Positions 15,493-24,543 of a DNA stretch of 64,000 nt are shown here, one piece after another; within the stretch, counting starts at the first letter, position 1; every line of letters begins with the position of its first letter. The notes beneath the pieces were generated by a model that was given only the letters and a program-made list of their open reading frames with translations, made no database searches and was not told the origin of the DNA. The translations under genes were made by a program, and so were the position numbers. Source of the DNA: Drouetiella sp036703255. Its GTDB lineage: Bacteria > Cyanobacteriota > Cyanobacteriia > Elainellales > Elainellaceae. Location: the NCBI GenBank assembly GCA_036703255.1, contig DATNPL010000163.1, positions 39,361 through 103,360 of the forward strand. Direction: 5' to 3'.

Positions 15493-16815
15493 TTACTCTT
15501 GAGGCATCTTGAGCGTTTGAGGCACTTGTGTCGCCAGCGTCGCGGCTCTAGTCGCCATAAACACAGACAGCGCCAGCCATAAAAGATGGCTGCTGCGAAA
15601 AGACCAGGCAACGATCGCCACGGGCGTAAACCCTGCCGCAGAAATCAGCGTAGACCTCCGCAGAATTTGCCCCTGAGTCAGCCCCAAGAAATAGCCATCG
15701 AGCATGTAGGCAATCGACCCAAACCCCAAAACTGGGAATAGCCAGGGCACGTAGGCCGGAAACCGATCGAGCAGATCCCGATGGCTGGTGAGTAGGCTAA
15801 ACAGCGGTGTGGGGAAGAGAAGAAAAGCGATCGCAAAGAAAAGCCCCAAGCCTAAACAGGTGATTCCAGAAACGCGCAGCAGTTGCGCCAGTCCATCAGA
15901 CGATCCCCGACCGTGAAAGACGCCAGCCAAGCTTTCGGTAGCAAACGCCAATCCATCAATAAAGTAAGCTGCCAAACTAACGACCTGAAGCAGCGCAGCA
16001 TTGGTAGAAAGGACGATCGTCCCCAAACCAGAGCTGAGGTTCGTAAACAGCGCAAAGGTGGTGATCAAGGCAAAGGTGCGAACCAAAATTTCTCCATTCA
16101 GCAAAAAAGCCGCTTTCAGCGCAGCAGTATCCCAGAGGTGAGGGAGAAGCGATCGCCATTCTCTTCCCTGTATTTCTCGCCCCACCAGAATCAATCCCAC
16201 CAGCAGCATCAAATATTGGCTAGCAGCCGTTGCCCACCCTGCTCCTGCACTTTCCCAACCGAGCCGCACGATCAGAAGGTAATCCAGCAGCACATTTGCC
16301 CCATTGGCAACAGCGGACAGCAGCAGCACTTTGCCACTCTGCTCCCGACCCAAAAACCAACCTATCAACACATAGTTGACCAACGTGGCGGGGGCAGCCC
16401 AGATCAGCGCGTCAAAATAGGCTTGCCCCGCAACTTTGACCTCAGGCGTAGCATTTACCAAAGCAAAGCCTAGGGTACGCAGCGGTACTTGCAGCAGTAG
16501 AATCAAGCTGCCGATCGCCAGAGCCAGTAGCCCATTCCGGAGTCCAATCAGCAAAATCGCAGGCCGATCGCCTCGTCCTACTGCCTGAGCCGTTGTCCCG
16601 GTGGTTGCCATGCGCAGAAACCCAAACGTCCAATAAATGTAGTTAAACAAAACGGTGGCCAGCACCACACCAGCAAAATGGCGAATCTCGGTAAGATGGC
16701 CTAAAAAGGCAGTATCGACTAGCCCTGCTAAAGGCACCATCAAATTGGAGACTACATTAACGATCGCTAGATGAAAGAAGTGGCGATAAAAGCTGGGCTG
16801 TTGAGCAGTGGGCAA
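15493..16815 (-). CDS. MATE family efflux transporter (DinF-like)
   Basis: A 440-aa polytopic membrane protein with about 12 hydrophobic segments. MATE family features are the N-terminal 'LMVPLAGLVDTAFLGHL' with its conserved Asp-Thr, 'TTGTTAQAVGRGD' in the first half and 'DGLAFATESLAGVFHGRGSSDGLAQLL' in the second. Members export drugs or metabolites using proton or sodium gradients; the DinF branch is the closest in pattern. The frame starts at a TTG (16815); no upstream in-frame ATG is evident. It is transcribed toward the tRNA. Substrate unknown. Confidence 0.88.
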   Translation of the reverse strand: MPTAQQPSFYRHFFHLAIVNVVSNLMVPLAGLVDTAFLGHLTEIRHFAGVVLATVLFNYIYWTFGFLRMATTGTTAQAVGRGDRPAILLIGLRNGLLALAIGSLILLLQVPLRTLGFALVNATPEVKVAGQAYFDALIWAAPATLVNYVLIGWFLGREQSGKVLLLSAVANGANVLLDYLLIVRLGWESAGAGWATAASQYLMLLVGLILVGREIQGREWRSLLPHLWDTAALKAAFLLNGEILVRTFALITTFALFTNLSSGLGTIVLSTNAALLQVVSLAAYFIDGLAFATESLAGVFHGRGSSDGLAQLLRVSGITCLGLGLFFAIAFLLFPTPLFSLLTSHRDLLDRFPAYVPWLFPVLGFGSIAYMLDGYFLGLTQGQILRRSTLISAAGFTPVAIVAWSFRSSHLLWLALSVFMATRAATLATQVPQTLKMPQE

Positions 16816-16982
16816 AGCAATACCTTCGGCAAAATTCTGTGATGGCGATCGCCACTCGGCTTAAGGCATCTTTAGGGCACATGCCGATAACAATGCCCTT
16901 GTCTCAACTGGCCCTTGTCCCAACTGCCTAGATAGCAGCCATACCGGATACAGTAAAGCCAAATGCGGAAAAAGAGGAACTT

Positions 16983-17660
16983 ATGTACGTTTTGATCGGG
17001 GGCGCAGGCTTAATTGGACTCAATTTGGCACAAAATCTACTGAATTTAGGACATGTCATAGCCCTCATTGATATTGATGCAACCGCTTGTCGCTATGCCC
17101 GTGAGCAAATGGGCGTCATGGCCTTTGAGGGCAGCGCTGTGAGCACCGAAGTCTTGATCGAAGCGGGCGTTCGCAAAGCCGATGCTGTGGTGGCGGTTCT
17201 GCATGACGATGCCCTGAATCTGGCGATGGTGGCTTTGGCCAAGCATTATGGGGTGCCGCGTATTTTAGTACGGATGAGCCACCGTGACTTTGAGCAGCCC
17301 TATCGCATTGCTGGAGCAACTTCAATCATTTGCACAACTGATTTGGTCGTTTCTACAATGGCCAATGCGATCGAATATCCCCAAGTCGAGTCGATGATGC
17401 ACTTTGAGCAAGATCAAATCGAGGTGCTAAAGCTGCCAATTCCTGCAAATTCTCAGATCATCGGTCGCAGCCTTGCCGACATTGCTCAAGATGCTTGCTT
17501 TCCTCAGGGATCGCTGATCATTGGCTACCAGGCTCATCCCCATGAAGATTTAATCATCCCTAACGGCAACACAGTCATAGAGGCAGATTCAACCGTGCTA
17601 ATGGTGACTAAACCAGGCATGTTACATGGAATGATTGACTTTATTCAGGAATGTTCGTAG
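16983..17660 (+). CDS. TrkA-like NAD-binding (RCK_N plus RCK_C) regulatory protein
   Basis: A 225-aa cytoplasmic protein. Residues 1-120 are a Rossmann RCK_N domain with 'MYVLIGGAGLIGLNLAQNL' (nucleotide loop), the acidic 'ALIDIDATACRYA' strand end, and 'KADAVVAVLHDDALNLAMVALAK'. Residues about 140-220 form an RCK_C domain ('IEVLKLPIPANSQIIGRSLADI', 'EADSTVLMVTKPG'). Such proteins gate TrkH/KtrB-type potassium transporters in response to NAD(H) or other ligands. No transporter gene is adjacent, so the partner is encoded elsewhere. Two hairpins follow at 17705 and 17757. Confidence 0.85.
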   Translation: MYVLIGGAGLIGLNLAQNLLNLGHVIALIDIDATACRYAREQMGVMAFEGSAVSTEVLIEAGVRKADAVVAVLHDDALNLAMVALAKHYGVPRILVRMSHRDFEQPYRIAGATSIICTTDLVVSTMANAIEYPQVESMMHFEQDQIEVLKLPIPANSQIIGRSLADIAQDACFPQGSLIIGYQAHPHEDLIIPNGNTVIEADSTVLMVTKPGMLHGMIDFIQECS

Positions 17661-17704
17661 CCACCCTCGCCATTCAGAACCCGCTTTACCCAGACGAGAG
17701 ACAT

Positions 17705-17730
17705 TGTGAGAGGCGCAAAGGTTTCTCACA
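17705..17730 (+). terminator. Terminator-like hairpin after the TrkA-like gene
   Basis: TGTGAGA and TCTCACA pair across a 12-nt loop, 45 bp after the stop codon. There is no strong T run, so efficiency is uncertain. Confidence 0.45.
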
Positions 17731-17756
17731 GGCTATGGCATCCACAAAAATGCAAA

Positions 17757-17778
17757 GGGGAGAGCCTTGGCTCTCCCC
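17757..17778. terminator. Strong symmetrical hairpin between convergent genes
   Basis: Perfect 10-bp GC-rich arms GGGGAGAGCC (17757-17766) and GGCTCTCCCC (17769-17778) with a 2-nt loop. It lies between the convergent TrkA-like gene and petH and could stop transcription from both sides. Confidence 0.55.
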
Positions 17779-17793
17779 ATCTATGACAAGCGG

Positions 17794-17839
17794 CCTAGTT
17801 TTTACGAGGTGAGCTACGCCCACCAACGCAAAAACTAGG
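17794..17839 (-). terminator. Hairpin immediately downstream of petH
   Basis: Arms of 13 nt beginning CCTAGTTTTT pair with one mismatch across a 20-nt loop, ending 12 bp after the petH stop on the minus strand. Likely petH 3' end processing or termination signal. Confidence 0.5.
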
Positions 17840-17850
17840 GATTACAGTAC

Positions 17851-19071
17851 CTAGTAAGTTTCAACGTGCCAACGCTCTTTGATCGATCGCTGGTATTCTT
17901 TCCAGACTACGCCTTCCTTAGCGGCAGCAGCAGTCATGGCCGCATCAATCCCATCTTCCATGCCCTTCAGACCGCAAATGTAGGTGTGAGTCTTCTCTTC
18001 CTTCACCAAAGCCCAAATTTCGTCGGCATGCTCTGCCACGCGATCCTGAATGTACATTCTGCCGCCCTCAGGGTTTTTCTGTTCGCGGCTAATGGCATAG
18101 GTCAACCGGAAGTTATCCGGATACTGGGACTGGAGTTCTTCCAGCTCTTCCTTGTACAAAATGTTGGGCGTTGTCGGAATGCCAAAGATCAGCCAGGAAA
18201 ATCCTTTGAATTGGTAATCAGGATTTGCTGCTTTTTCATTTGCTTTGAACTGTCGCCACAGGTAAGTGCGGAAAGGCGCGATCCCCGTTCCAGTTGCCAT
18301 CATGATGATGTTGGCTTCTGGATCGTCAGGCAGCAGCATTTCTTTGCCCACTGGCCCCGTAATTTTGACCTCATCCCCAGGCTGCACCTTGTTCAAATAC
18401 GTAGAACAGACGCCATAGATCATTTCTCCCGTTTCGGGATGCTTGTACTCAAGCTGGCGAACGCAGAGAGAAATGGTTTTGTCATCTACATCATCGCCAT
18501 GACGAGTCGAGGCGATCGAGTAGAGTCTTAGCTTGTGAGGCTTACCCTTGCTATCAGTTCCCGCTGGAATGATGCCGATACTTTGCCCTTCAAGATATTT
18601 CAGATCGCCGCTTGAAATATCAAACTTGATGTGGCGCACGGTGCCAATTCCACCTTCAGCCACTAACTCATCGTTAGAAACTACTTTGCTGACATAGGGA
18701 TTGTTCGGACGGTAGATATTTACAGGAATATCTGCCTTAGCTGACTTTTCCTTAGCTTGAGTCATAGGTTTCGCTGCTTGTGCTGGCTGGGTTTGCTGAG
18801 GCTCTGCGTCAGTCTTTGTGTCAGAGGCAACCTTACCGTTGGCCGCGCTTTCATAGGGGCGAATACTGACAATCCTGGCACCCATGCGGGTAAGACGCTG
18901 CATCTCCTGATTCATTCGAGAGTAGGGCACTGTGATGTACACACTGCCGCTCTTGCGAATGGGATACCCCATCTTGTCAGTCTCATCATTTTTGCGTAGA
19001 CCCTCTACTTCGTAAACGAAAAGACGGCTGCCGAATGCTGTATTACCACCCGTTGCGCTTGGATTGTACAT
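17851..19071 (-). CDS. petH: Ferredoxin-NADP(+) reductase with phycobilisome-linker N-terminus
   Basis: A 406-aa three-domain FNR that transfers electrons from photosystem I-reduced ferredoxin to NADP. Residues 1-75 are a CpcD-like linker domain ('GSRLFVYEVEGLRKNDE', 'ITVPYSRMNQEMQRLTRMGARIVSI') that anchors FNR to phycobilisomes. Residues about 76-105 are an Ala/Gln/Lys-rich hinge. The FAD domain contains 'HKLRLYSIAST' and the NADP domain 'MATGTGIAPFRTYLWRQF', ending with the conserved 'WHVETY' Tyr. Met103 (ATG at 18765) lies at the hinge, where other cyanobacteria start a short, linker-free isoform; that use here is inference. It is divergent from prk across about 700 bp. Confidence 0.97.
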   Translation of the reverse strand: MYNPSATGGNTAFGSRLFVYEVEGLRKNDETDKMGYPIRKSGSVYITVPYSRMNQEMQRLTRMGARIVSIRPYESAANGKVASDTKTDAEPQQTQPAQAAKPMTQAKEKSAKADIPVNIYRPNNPYVSKVVSNDELVAEGGIGTVRHIKFDISSGDLKYLEGQSIGIIPAGTDSKGKPHKLRLYSIASTRHGDDVDDKTISLCVRQLEYKHPETGEMIYGVCSTYLNKVQPGDEVKITGPVGKEMLLPDDPEANIIMMATGTGIAPFRTYLWRQFKANEKAANPDYQFKGFSWLIFGIPTTPNILYKEELEELQSQYPDNFRLTYAISREQKNPEGGRMYIQDRVAEHADEIWALVKEEKTHTYICGLKGMEDGIDAAMTAAAAKEGVVWKEYQRSIKERWHVETY

Positions 19072-19169
19072 TGTGATTCAATATTCTCCTAACCCGTATT
19101 AAGTCAGCGCTCTAGCTACGCGCATCTCTACAATATCCGTCGTCTGAACCTAGTGGACTAAAGCCGTCA

Positions 19170-19185
19170 AAAATCGATCGATTTT
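19170..19185. repeat. 16-bp perfect palindrome in the petH upstream region
   Basis: AAAATCGATCGATTTT reads the same on both strands, 99-114 bp upstream of the petH start. It could be a dimeric regulator site; no known regulator is recognised. Confidence 0.4.
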
Positions 19186-19520
19186 GAGTCCGAAAGTTAG
19201 ACCTGGCATGTATAGTAGCGTAACACTAGCGGGGCATTCCTCAGACACACATTCCTCAGACGCAATTGAGGGTAAATAGGAGCAGAAGCAAAAAGATATC
19301 TTGCTTTACGCCTAAGCACTACCATACTGGCCAGCTTATCTATGAGACTGTAAATCTTGAGCCATTTTTATATTGGTTTCAGACTTTGCTTCAGAAGTGT
19401 GCTTTAGCGTACCCAATACCCTTTAGCATGGAGAGTAGTTAGCAAATGTTTGGGGATCAGGTCTACTCTTGGGTTAGCCTTGTGGTGATGATCCCATTTT
19501 GGTAGAATTCAGGGTATCTA

Positions 19521-19534
19521 GTAGTATTAAATAC
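19521..19534. promoter_or_regulatory. NtcA-like site (GTA-N8-TAC) in the petH-prk intergenic region
   Basis: GTA at 19521-19523 and TAC at 19532-19534 match the NtcA consensus. It lies about 255 bp before prk and 450 bp before petH. I could not find a convincing -10 box 22 bp away on either side. The surrounding 718 bp (19072-19789) holds no gene; it must contain both promoters. Confidence 0.35.
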
Positions 19535-19789
19535 TTATCAGGATCATCTGAATCGTGTCTGAATCATAGCTTGACCTGGCGCAACAAATAGCTTGCCAGA
19601 CTCAAGTTACTCAGTTGCCTAACTAAATTGCTTCAAGGCTGAAGGTACGCTTGAACAGCAGAGCATCTGGCAGAGTTCAGATGAGCTGCTTATCCAGCGT
19701 GGTATAAGCTTTGGCAAAATTTTGCAATCGCTGAAAATCTTTATAGATTTCATCTGTCCTATCTTTAATTCTGTATTTAGGGGAAGCTC

Positions 19790-20803
19790 ATGACCATTAA
19801 GCCAGACCGTGTGGTTTTGATCGGTGTTGCCGGAGATTCCGGATGCGGCAAATCGACCTTTCTTCGTCGCTTGGCAGACTTGTTTGGCGAAGAGTTGATG
19901 ACTGTGATCTGCCTTGACGACTACCACAGTCTGGATCGCAAAGGGCGCAAAGAGGCTGGGGTAACTGCACTTAATCCTCAAGCCAACAACTTTGACCTGA
20001 TGTATGAGCAGGTCAAAGCGCTCAAAGAGGGTCAAGAGATCATGAAACCAATCTATAACCATGAGACTGGGTTAATCGATCCGCCAGAGAAGATTGTACC
20101 CACTCCCATCGTGGTGATTGAAGGGTTGCACCCTATGTATGATGAGCGCGTGCGATCGCTGATTGATTTTGGGGTTTACCTCGACATTGACGATGAGGTG
20201 AAAATTGCCTGGAAGATTCAGCGCGATATGGCAGAGCGAGGTCACACCTATGAAGATGTGCTGGCTGCAATCAACTCTCGCCGTCCAGACTTCAGCGCCT
20301 ATATTGATCCCCAGAAGCAATATGCCGACATGGTGATCCAGGTACTGCCGACGCTGCTGATCCCCAACGACACTAAGCGCGAAGTGCTGCGGGTTCGCAT
20401 GATTCAGAAAGATGGCGTGGAAGGCATGGAGCCAGTCTATCTGTTTGACGAAGGCTCGACGATCGACTGGATTCCCTGTGGGCGCAAGCTTACCTGCTCT
20501 TATCCCGGAATCAGAATGCATTATGGGCCTGACGAGTACTATGGCCATAGCGTCTCGATTCTAGAAGTAGATGGTCAGTTCGATCGCTTAGAGGAAATGA
20601 TTTACCTCGAAAGCCACCTCAGCAACACCTCCACTCAGTTCTATGGCGAGATGACAGAATTGCTGCTTCAGCATAAAGAATATCCAGGTTCCACAAATGG
20701 CACAGGACTGTTCCAGGTGCTGGTGGGGCTAAAAATGCGGGCAGCCTATGAGCGGCTAGTGGGTGCAGGGGCTAAGTTGGCTGCTAAAGCAGTTAACAAC
20801 TAG
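19790..20803 (+). CDS. prk: Phosphoribulokinase
   Basis: A 337-aa Calvin-cycle enzyme that phosphorylates ribulose 5-phosphate to RuBP with ATP. The P-loop 'GVAGDSGCGKST' is at residues 12-23, followed by 'CLDDYHSLDRKGRKEAGVTALNPQANNFDLMYEQV', 'KPIYNHETGLID' and 'VVIEGLHPMYDERVR', all diagnostic of the cyanobacterial/plant type. A Cys at 19 and another in 'VICLDDY' occupy the positions of the redox-regulated pair known in this family. The ribosome site AGGGGAAG is 5 bp before the ATG. A strong terminator follows at 20850. Confidence 0.98.
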   Translation: MTIKPDRVVLIGVAGDSGCGKSTFLRRLADLFGEELMTVICLDDYHSLDRKGRKEAGVTALNPQANNFDLMYEQVKALKEGQEIMKPIYNHETGLIDPPEKIVPTPIVVIEGLHPMYDERVRSLIDFGVYLDIDDEVKIAWKIQRDMAERGHTYEDVLAAINSRRPDFSAYIDPQKQYADMVIQVLPTLLIPNDTKREVLRVRMIQKDGVEGMEPVYLFDEGSTIDWIPCGRKLTCSYPGIRMHYGPDEYYGHSVSILEVDGQFDRLEEMIYLESHLSNTSTQFYGEMTELLLQHKEYPGSTNGTGLFQVLVGLKMRAAYERLVGAGAKLAAKAVNN

Positions 20804-20849
20804 AACTCTGCGGTACCAGTAGATTTTTGGTAATTTTTTGAGTGTAGAG

Positions 20850-20885
20850 AATTTCCTAGATGAATGCTCATCTAGGAAATTTTTT
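20850..20885 (+). terminator. Rho-independent terminator of prk
   Basis: A 13-14 bp perfect stem (20850-20863 with 20868-20881), a 4-nt ATGC loop and a following T run, 47 bp after the prk stop. Confidence 0.88.
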
Positions 20886-20904
20886 GGACATTGCTCAATC
20901 CGGA

Positions 20905-20959
20905 TATGAGATTTATTTTGGCAGGTGCGCTCCGCGCACCTGCCAAAATAAATCTCATA
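20905..20959. repeat. Long perfect palindrome, core GCGC-TCC-GCGC (copy 1)
   Basis: Arms of 26 bp (20905-20930 and 20934-20959) pair without mismatch around the loop TCC. It lies between the prk terminator and the tenA-like gene. The centre is shared with copies at 37934 and 40782; the rest of the arms is not. Confidence 0.9.
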
Positions 20960-21023
20960 GCTAAAGTCTCAAATTGCTTTGAGAGCCAGAATAAGTTCAT
21001 ATTCAGAAGCATGAGGGCAAAGC

Positions 21024-21653
21024 ATGAGCGGAAATTTAGCAGCAGAGCTGTGGTTGGAAAATCAGGATTTAGCGATCGCATGCCTTCACAATCCTTTTGT
21101 TCAAGGTATCGGTGACGGCTCTCTGCCTCCATCAAAATTTGCCTACTATGTTGGACAGGATGCTTTTTTTCTAGAAGCATTCGCTCGAGCCTACAGCATC
21201 GCTGCGGCCAAAGTGCAGGACTGGCAGGGCTTTAATATCTTTCACGATTTGGCAGGTGGCGTTTTACAAGAGCTAAAGCTTCACCAAGGCTATGCCAGCA
21301 ACTGGGGTATCGAGCTTCAACAAGTAGAGCCAGGAACCGCCACGCGTCGCTATACCGATTTTCTATTGGCTACTGCTTGGAGCCAGGATGTAGGCACCAC
21401 CGCGATCGCCATGCTGCCTTGTATGAAACTCTATGCTTTTTTGGGGCAGAAGCTGGCGGATGGCGGCATTCCTAACCATGCCTACTCTAGCTGGATTCAG
21501 ACTTATAGCAGCGCTGAGTTTACACCTCTGGCAGAGCAGTTAGAGCAGTTAGGCGATCGCTACGCCACGCTGACTCCGCTGACGCGATCGACCTACCGCT
21601 ATGCCATGCAATGCGAACTCGATTTTTTCCAGATGGCCTGGGAGCTTGATTAA
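21024..21653 (+). CDS. TenA/thiaminase II family protein
   Basis: A 209-aa all-helical protein of the TenA family, which hydrolyses aminopyrimidines to salvage the HMP part of thiamine; some cyanobacterial members are only annotated as TenA-like. Seen are 'HNPFVQGIGDGSLPPSKFAYYVGQDAFFLEAFARAYSIAAAK' (with the conserved Tyr and Asp near residues 40-46), 'MLPCMKLYAFLG', and 'YSSWIQTYSSAEF' followed near the C-terminus by 'CELDFFQMAW', whose Glu is the usual catalytic acid. The Cys found at the active site of classical TenA ('RCYAPY' region) is not evident, so thiaminase activity is uncertain. No THI-box riboswitch is visible upstream. Confidence 0.82.
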   Translation: MSGNLAAELWLENQDLAIACLHNPFVQGIGDGSLPPSKFAYYVGQDAFFLEAFARAYSIAAAKVQDWQGFNIFHDLAGGVLQELKLHQGYASNWGIELQQVEPGTATRRYTDFLLATAWSQDVGTTAIAMLPCMKLYAFLGQKLADGGIPNHAYSSWIQTYSSAEFTPLAEQLEQLGDRYATLTPLTRSTYRYAMQCELDFFQMAWELD

Positions 21654-21729
21654 TTAAGTACTGGGACAATCAGCGAAGTCTGTGTCACCTATGGCTATCG
21701 CCAGCATACTGTAGAGCACAAAAATGAAA

Positions 21730-21778
21730 GAATCTGGTTATTCATAAGGCGCTTTGCGCCTTATGAATAACCAGATTC
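21730..21778. repeat. Long perfect palindrome, core GGCGC-TTT-GCGCC (copy 2)
   Basis: Arms of 23 bp (21730-21752 and 21756-21778) pair perfectly around TTT, 76 bp after the tenA-like stop. Arm sequence is unrelated to copy 1 apart from the GC-rich centre. Confidence 0.9.
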
Positions 21779-21860
21779 CTAGAAAGTTATGGCTATAGTC
21801 TTAAGTGTTAGGTCTGGGACATAAATGTCCCAAGAGTAAGAGCTACGGCTATAAAGCAAG

Positions 21861-21894
21861 ATTTTCAGTTGTGGAATACTCCACAACTGAAAAT
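21861..21894. terminator. Hairpin downstream of the ELWxxDGT gene
   Basis: Perfect 15-bp arms (21861-21875, 21880-21894) with loop ATAC, starting 12 bp past the stop of the minus-strand gene. On the minus strand a T-rich stretch follows. It probably terminates that gene. Confidence 0.65.
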
Positions 21895-21906
21895 TAACAG
21901 AGAACA

Positions 21907-24543
21907 TTAGATTGACCAGAGTTCTTCGCCGTTGAGACCGTCTGTTGCTGCAAAGAACAGATTGCTGCCCACAATCGTCAACTGAGAGGGGTCAGCGCCT
22001 TGGGCTGGGACAGAGTTGATCTGCTGCAAGACCGTACCTGCAGATGACCCATTGCTCTCCCAAATCTCTGTTCCAGAACTGCCGTCATTGGCCGTGAAGT
22101 AGAGCTTGCCGCCAAACACAATCATTTCTGCGTCGTCGCCAATACCGCTGCCCGTCCCTCCCTGAATGTCTTTGACAATGTTGGTGCCTACAGAGGTTCC
22201 GTTTGTACTCCAGAGTTCCTTGCCTGAACCCTGTAGAATTAAATTGCCCGTACCTGTACCATCATCAACCAAACGACTGTCATCGACAAAGAAATATACA
22301 GTATTGCCAATGTGAACCAGGTTAGAGGGGCTAGAATCTTCAGAGCCAGCTTTAATATCTTTAATGACTGCGCCCGTATCTAGGAAACCGTTCACTGCTA
22401 CTGCATTGGGGTTATCAAGCTTGAATAGCTCTGCCCCTTCGTTGTCGGCATTTGCCGTAAAGTAAAGCGCTCCGTTATCAGTCTCGGTATATTGCAGCTT
22501 CTGGTTACCAGTAAACGTGAGAGAGTTGGTGTCTGAAGAACGGACGACCGCATAGCTAGGCGTAGTACCCAAAGCATCAATTCGAATGAGATCTTTAACT
22601 CCAGAACCAGAACCGTTATCTGTTACTGCCGTGGCAAACAGCTTACCTTCCACCAAAATAAAGTTGCTGGGGTTAGAGGCACCGGTTCCCGCTCTTAACT
22701 CTGTCAGGGTTGGAGTCGTCTGGCTATTGGTAATGCTAAACAGCTCTCCACCTGTGGTACGGGTTGAACCTCCCTCAAGTACGTCTTTGCTTCCAGAGAA
22801 GTAGAGGGTTTCACCAATGCCAGTCAGGTTAGCGAAAGAATTAATCACAGGAGCCGCACTGACAGTGCCATCGGGGTTAGTAATGGTGTCATTACCCCGA
22901 GCAATCATGGTTACAGTTGTGCCATTGACCCGATAAAGTGCTTTACTGGTTGAGCCAGGGCTGCCTACAAAGTAGAGGGTGTTACCTGCTGCTGCGAGCT
23001 GTTCAGGTAAGCCACTGTCTCCAGCCAGAAGATCAATAACCTGTGTTGCAGAATTGCCATCTGTTGTCCACAGTTCTGCACCTGTAGCGCCATCATTGGC
23101 CACAAAATAGAGGCGTGCGTTTGCACCAGAGCCTACGACAGCAAATTGCGCTAGCGAGGAGAAATCGCGAATTTTCTTCGTTCCATCTAGAGTGCCATCA
23201 GTACGCCAGAGCGCTGTGCCATCTTCATCACTAGCAGAGAAGTATGCCAGTTCGCCTACAGCCGTGATGTTTTGAGGTTGAGAGCTACCCGATCCAAACC
23301 TAATATCTCTAGAGATAGCCGGGAGTCCTGTCTTATCTGCAATTTTCAGCGACAGGTCATACGTGGAGCCTTCACCAGAGCTGCTCGGAATCACTCGAAC
23401 ATAGTATGTACCTTGCTCTACTCGACCTGCAATCACTTCCGAAGGATAAGAACCATCTGAATTTCTGACGCGATCGAGCGTTAAGCCCTCACCCGGCGTC
23501 TCTCCAGCCCTAAAGAGCTGCAAACCCAGATTACCAATCGGCATGTTGGTCAGCTCAAGCGTGACAAACCCTTGATTGGTCGTGACATTGAACGTGAAGA
23601 GGTCTTCGGGAGAGTTTACACCCTTGTCAACGACGTAGTTAGAAAACGTTTGGGGTGTACTAGTGAGCGACAGAGCCGTAGCAGAGCCTAGCCCGCTGCC
23701 GTTGTCGTACTTGCCGCTGAAGTTGTCGGTGAGCTGTGTCGCGCTCAAGGCGTAATCGGTGTTGTTTCCGGATGCTGCCTGAAAAACTCGGAAATAGTAG
23801 GTGGTACCCGCCGTAAGGGGAACGATCGCTTTGTCGTTTCCAGCATTAGCACTCCGTTTGAGCGTCGTGGCCTGGTCGGCTGCAATCACCTCAAAATTGA
23901 CATCTGCGGCTCCACTCAAGTCAAACAGATAGTCGCCCGATGTAGTTGGCGTGACTTTATAAAAGTCCTGGGTGTCGGTGTCGCTCACCTTGCCTGTGAG
24001 TGCCCCACCGGAAATGCTGGTGTCAGGAGCAGTCGTGATTGAGTTGAACGGATCAGTAGGGTTAGGATTCGGGTTGGGATTCGGGTTGGGATTTGGATTT
24101 GGGTTGGGATTCGGAATCTCTGTCGCACTAGCCGACAGCCTGTAGGCACTGTCGCCCTGCTTGCGGAGGACGCGGATGACGTAACTCCCATTGGCTAGCT
24201 CACCAATGGAGAGGGCTTCGTTTTTGTTGCCACTCTTTCGAGAAGCGCCAACGAGTTGCAGGTTAGTTCTGCGAACACCGCTTCGGATGGTGCGAAACTC
24301 AGTTTTGCCAATGCTTTTGAGAACCTGTTGGTCAGTGCGCTTGAACTTGTAGACCTCTACGTCAAAATTAGCTCCCCTCTTGATTCCAGCAACACCCAGA
24401 TTGAAGCTACTCTTAGCGCTGCTGACATTGAGGTTAAATCGGAACAAGTCTTCTAGGTCAGCTCTGCCTAGCTTATCTTTGCGATTCGTAGCTGGTAGAG
24501 TCAGGCGTGCGGCACGGTTCAGGCGATTATCTTTGTCTGCCAT
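21907..24543 (-). CDS. ELWxxDGT-repeat protein with pre-peptidase C-terminal domains
   Basis: An 878-aa extracellular-type protein. Residues about 20-145 and 165-265 are two PPC-like beta domains ('DFYKVTPTTSGDYLFDLSG', 'GTTYYFRVFQA'), with a third at about 285-400 ('EDLFTFNVTTNQGFVTLELTN'). Between the first two lies a linker of about ten Asn-Pro pairs. From about 420 on, ELWxxDGT-type propeller repeats recur ('ALWRTDGTLDGTKKI', 'ELWTTDGNSATQV', 'ELWSTNGTSVGTNIV', 'EIWESNGSSAGTVL', final 'ELWSI'). Repeats of this type form beta-propellers in large secreted or surface proteins. No classical signal peptide is seen, so export may be non-classical. Function unknown. Confidence 0.82.
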   Translation of the reverse strand: MADKDNRLNRAARLTLPATNRKDKLGRADLEDLFRFNLNVSSAKSSFNLGVAGIKRGANFDVEVYKFKRTDQQVLKSIGKTEFRTIRSGVRRTNLQLVGASRKSGNKNEALSIGELANGSYVIRVLRKQGDSAYRLSASATEIPNPNPNPNPNPNPNPNPNPTDPFNSITTAPDTSISGGALTGKVSDTDTQDFYKVTPTTSGDYLFDLSGAADVNFEVIAADQATTLKRSANAGNDKAIVPLTAGTTYYFRVFQAASGNNTDYALSATQLTDNFSGKYDNGSGLGSATALSLTSTPQTFSNYVVDKGVNSPEDLFTFNVTTNQGFVTLELTNMPIGNLGLQLFRAGETPGEGLTLDRVRNSDGSYPSEVIAGRVEQGTYYVRVIPSSSGEGSTYDLSLKIADKTGLPAISRDIRFGSGSSQPQNITAVGELAYFSASDEDGTALWRTDGTLDGTKKIRDFSSLAQFAVVGSGANARLYFVANDGATGAELWTTDGNSATQVIDLLAGDSGLPEQLAAAGNTLYFVGSPGSTSKALYRVNGTTVTMIARGNDTITNPDGTVSAAPVINSFANLTGIGETLYFSGSKDVLEGGSTRTTGGELFSITNSQTTPTLTELRAGTGASNPSNFILVEGKLFATAVTDNGSGSGVKDLIRIDALGTTPSYAVVRSSDTNSLTFTGNQKLQYTETDNGALYFTANADNEGAELFKLDNPNAVAVNGFLDTGAVIKDIKAGSEDSSPSNLVHIGNTVYFFVDDSRLVDDGTGTGNLILQGSGKELWSTNGTSVGTNIVKDIQGGTGSGIGDDAEMIVFGGKLYFTANDGSSGTEIWESNGSSAGTVLQQINSVPAQGADPSQLTIVGSNLFFAATDGLNGEELWSI

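Noticed and set aside
15883..16473. 196-codon open frame opposite the MATE gene
   Set aside because: It is antisense to a well-supported transporter and has no recognisable domain.
20804..21023. TPP riboswitch before the TenA-like gene
   Set aside because: No THI-box sequence; the gap contains only the prk terminator and a GCGC-core palindrome.
24070..24120. Short GGGTTGGGATTC repeats that look CRISPR- or telomere-like
   Set aside because: They are the coding repeats of the Asn-Pro linker in the ELWxxDGT protein; there are no spacers and no cas genes.
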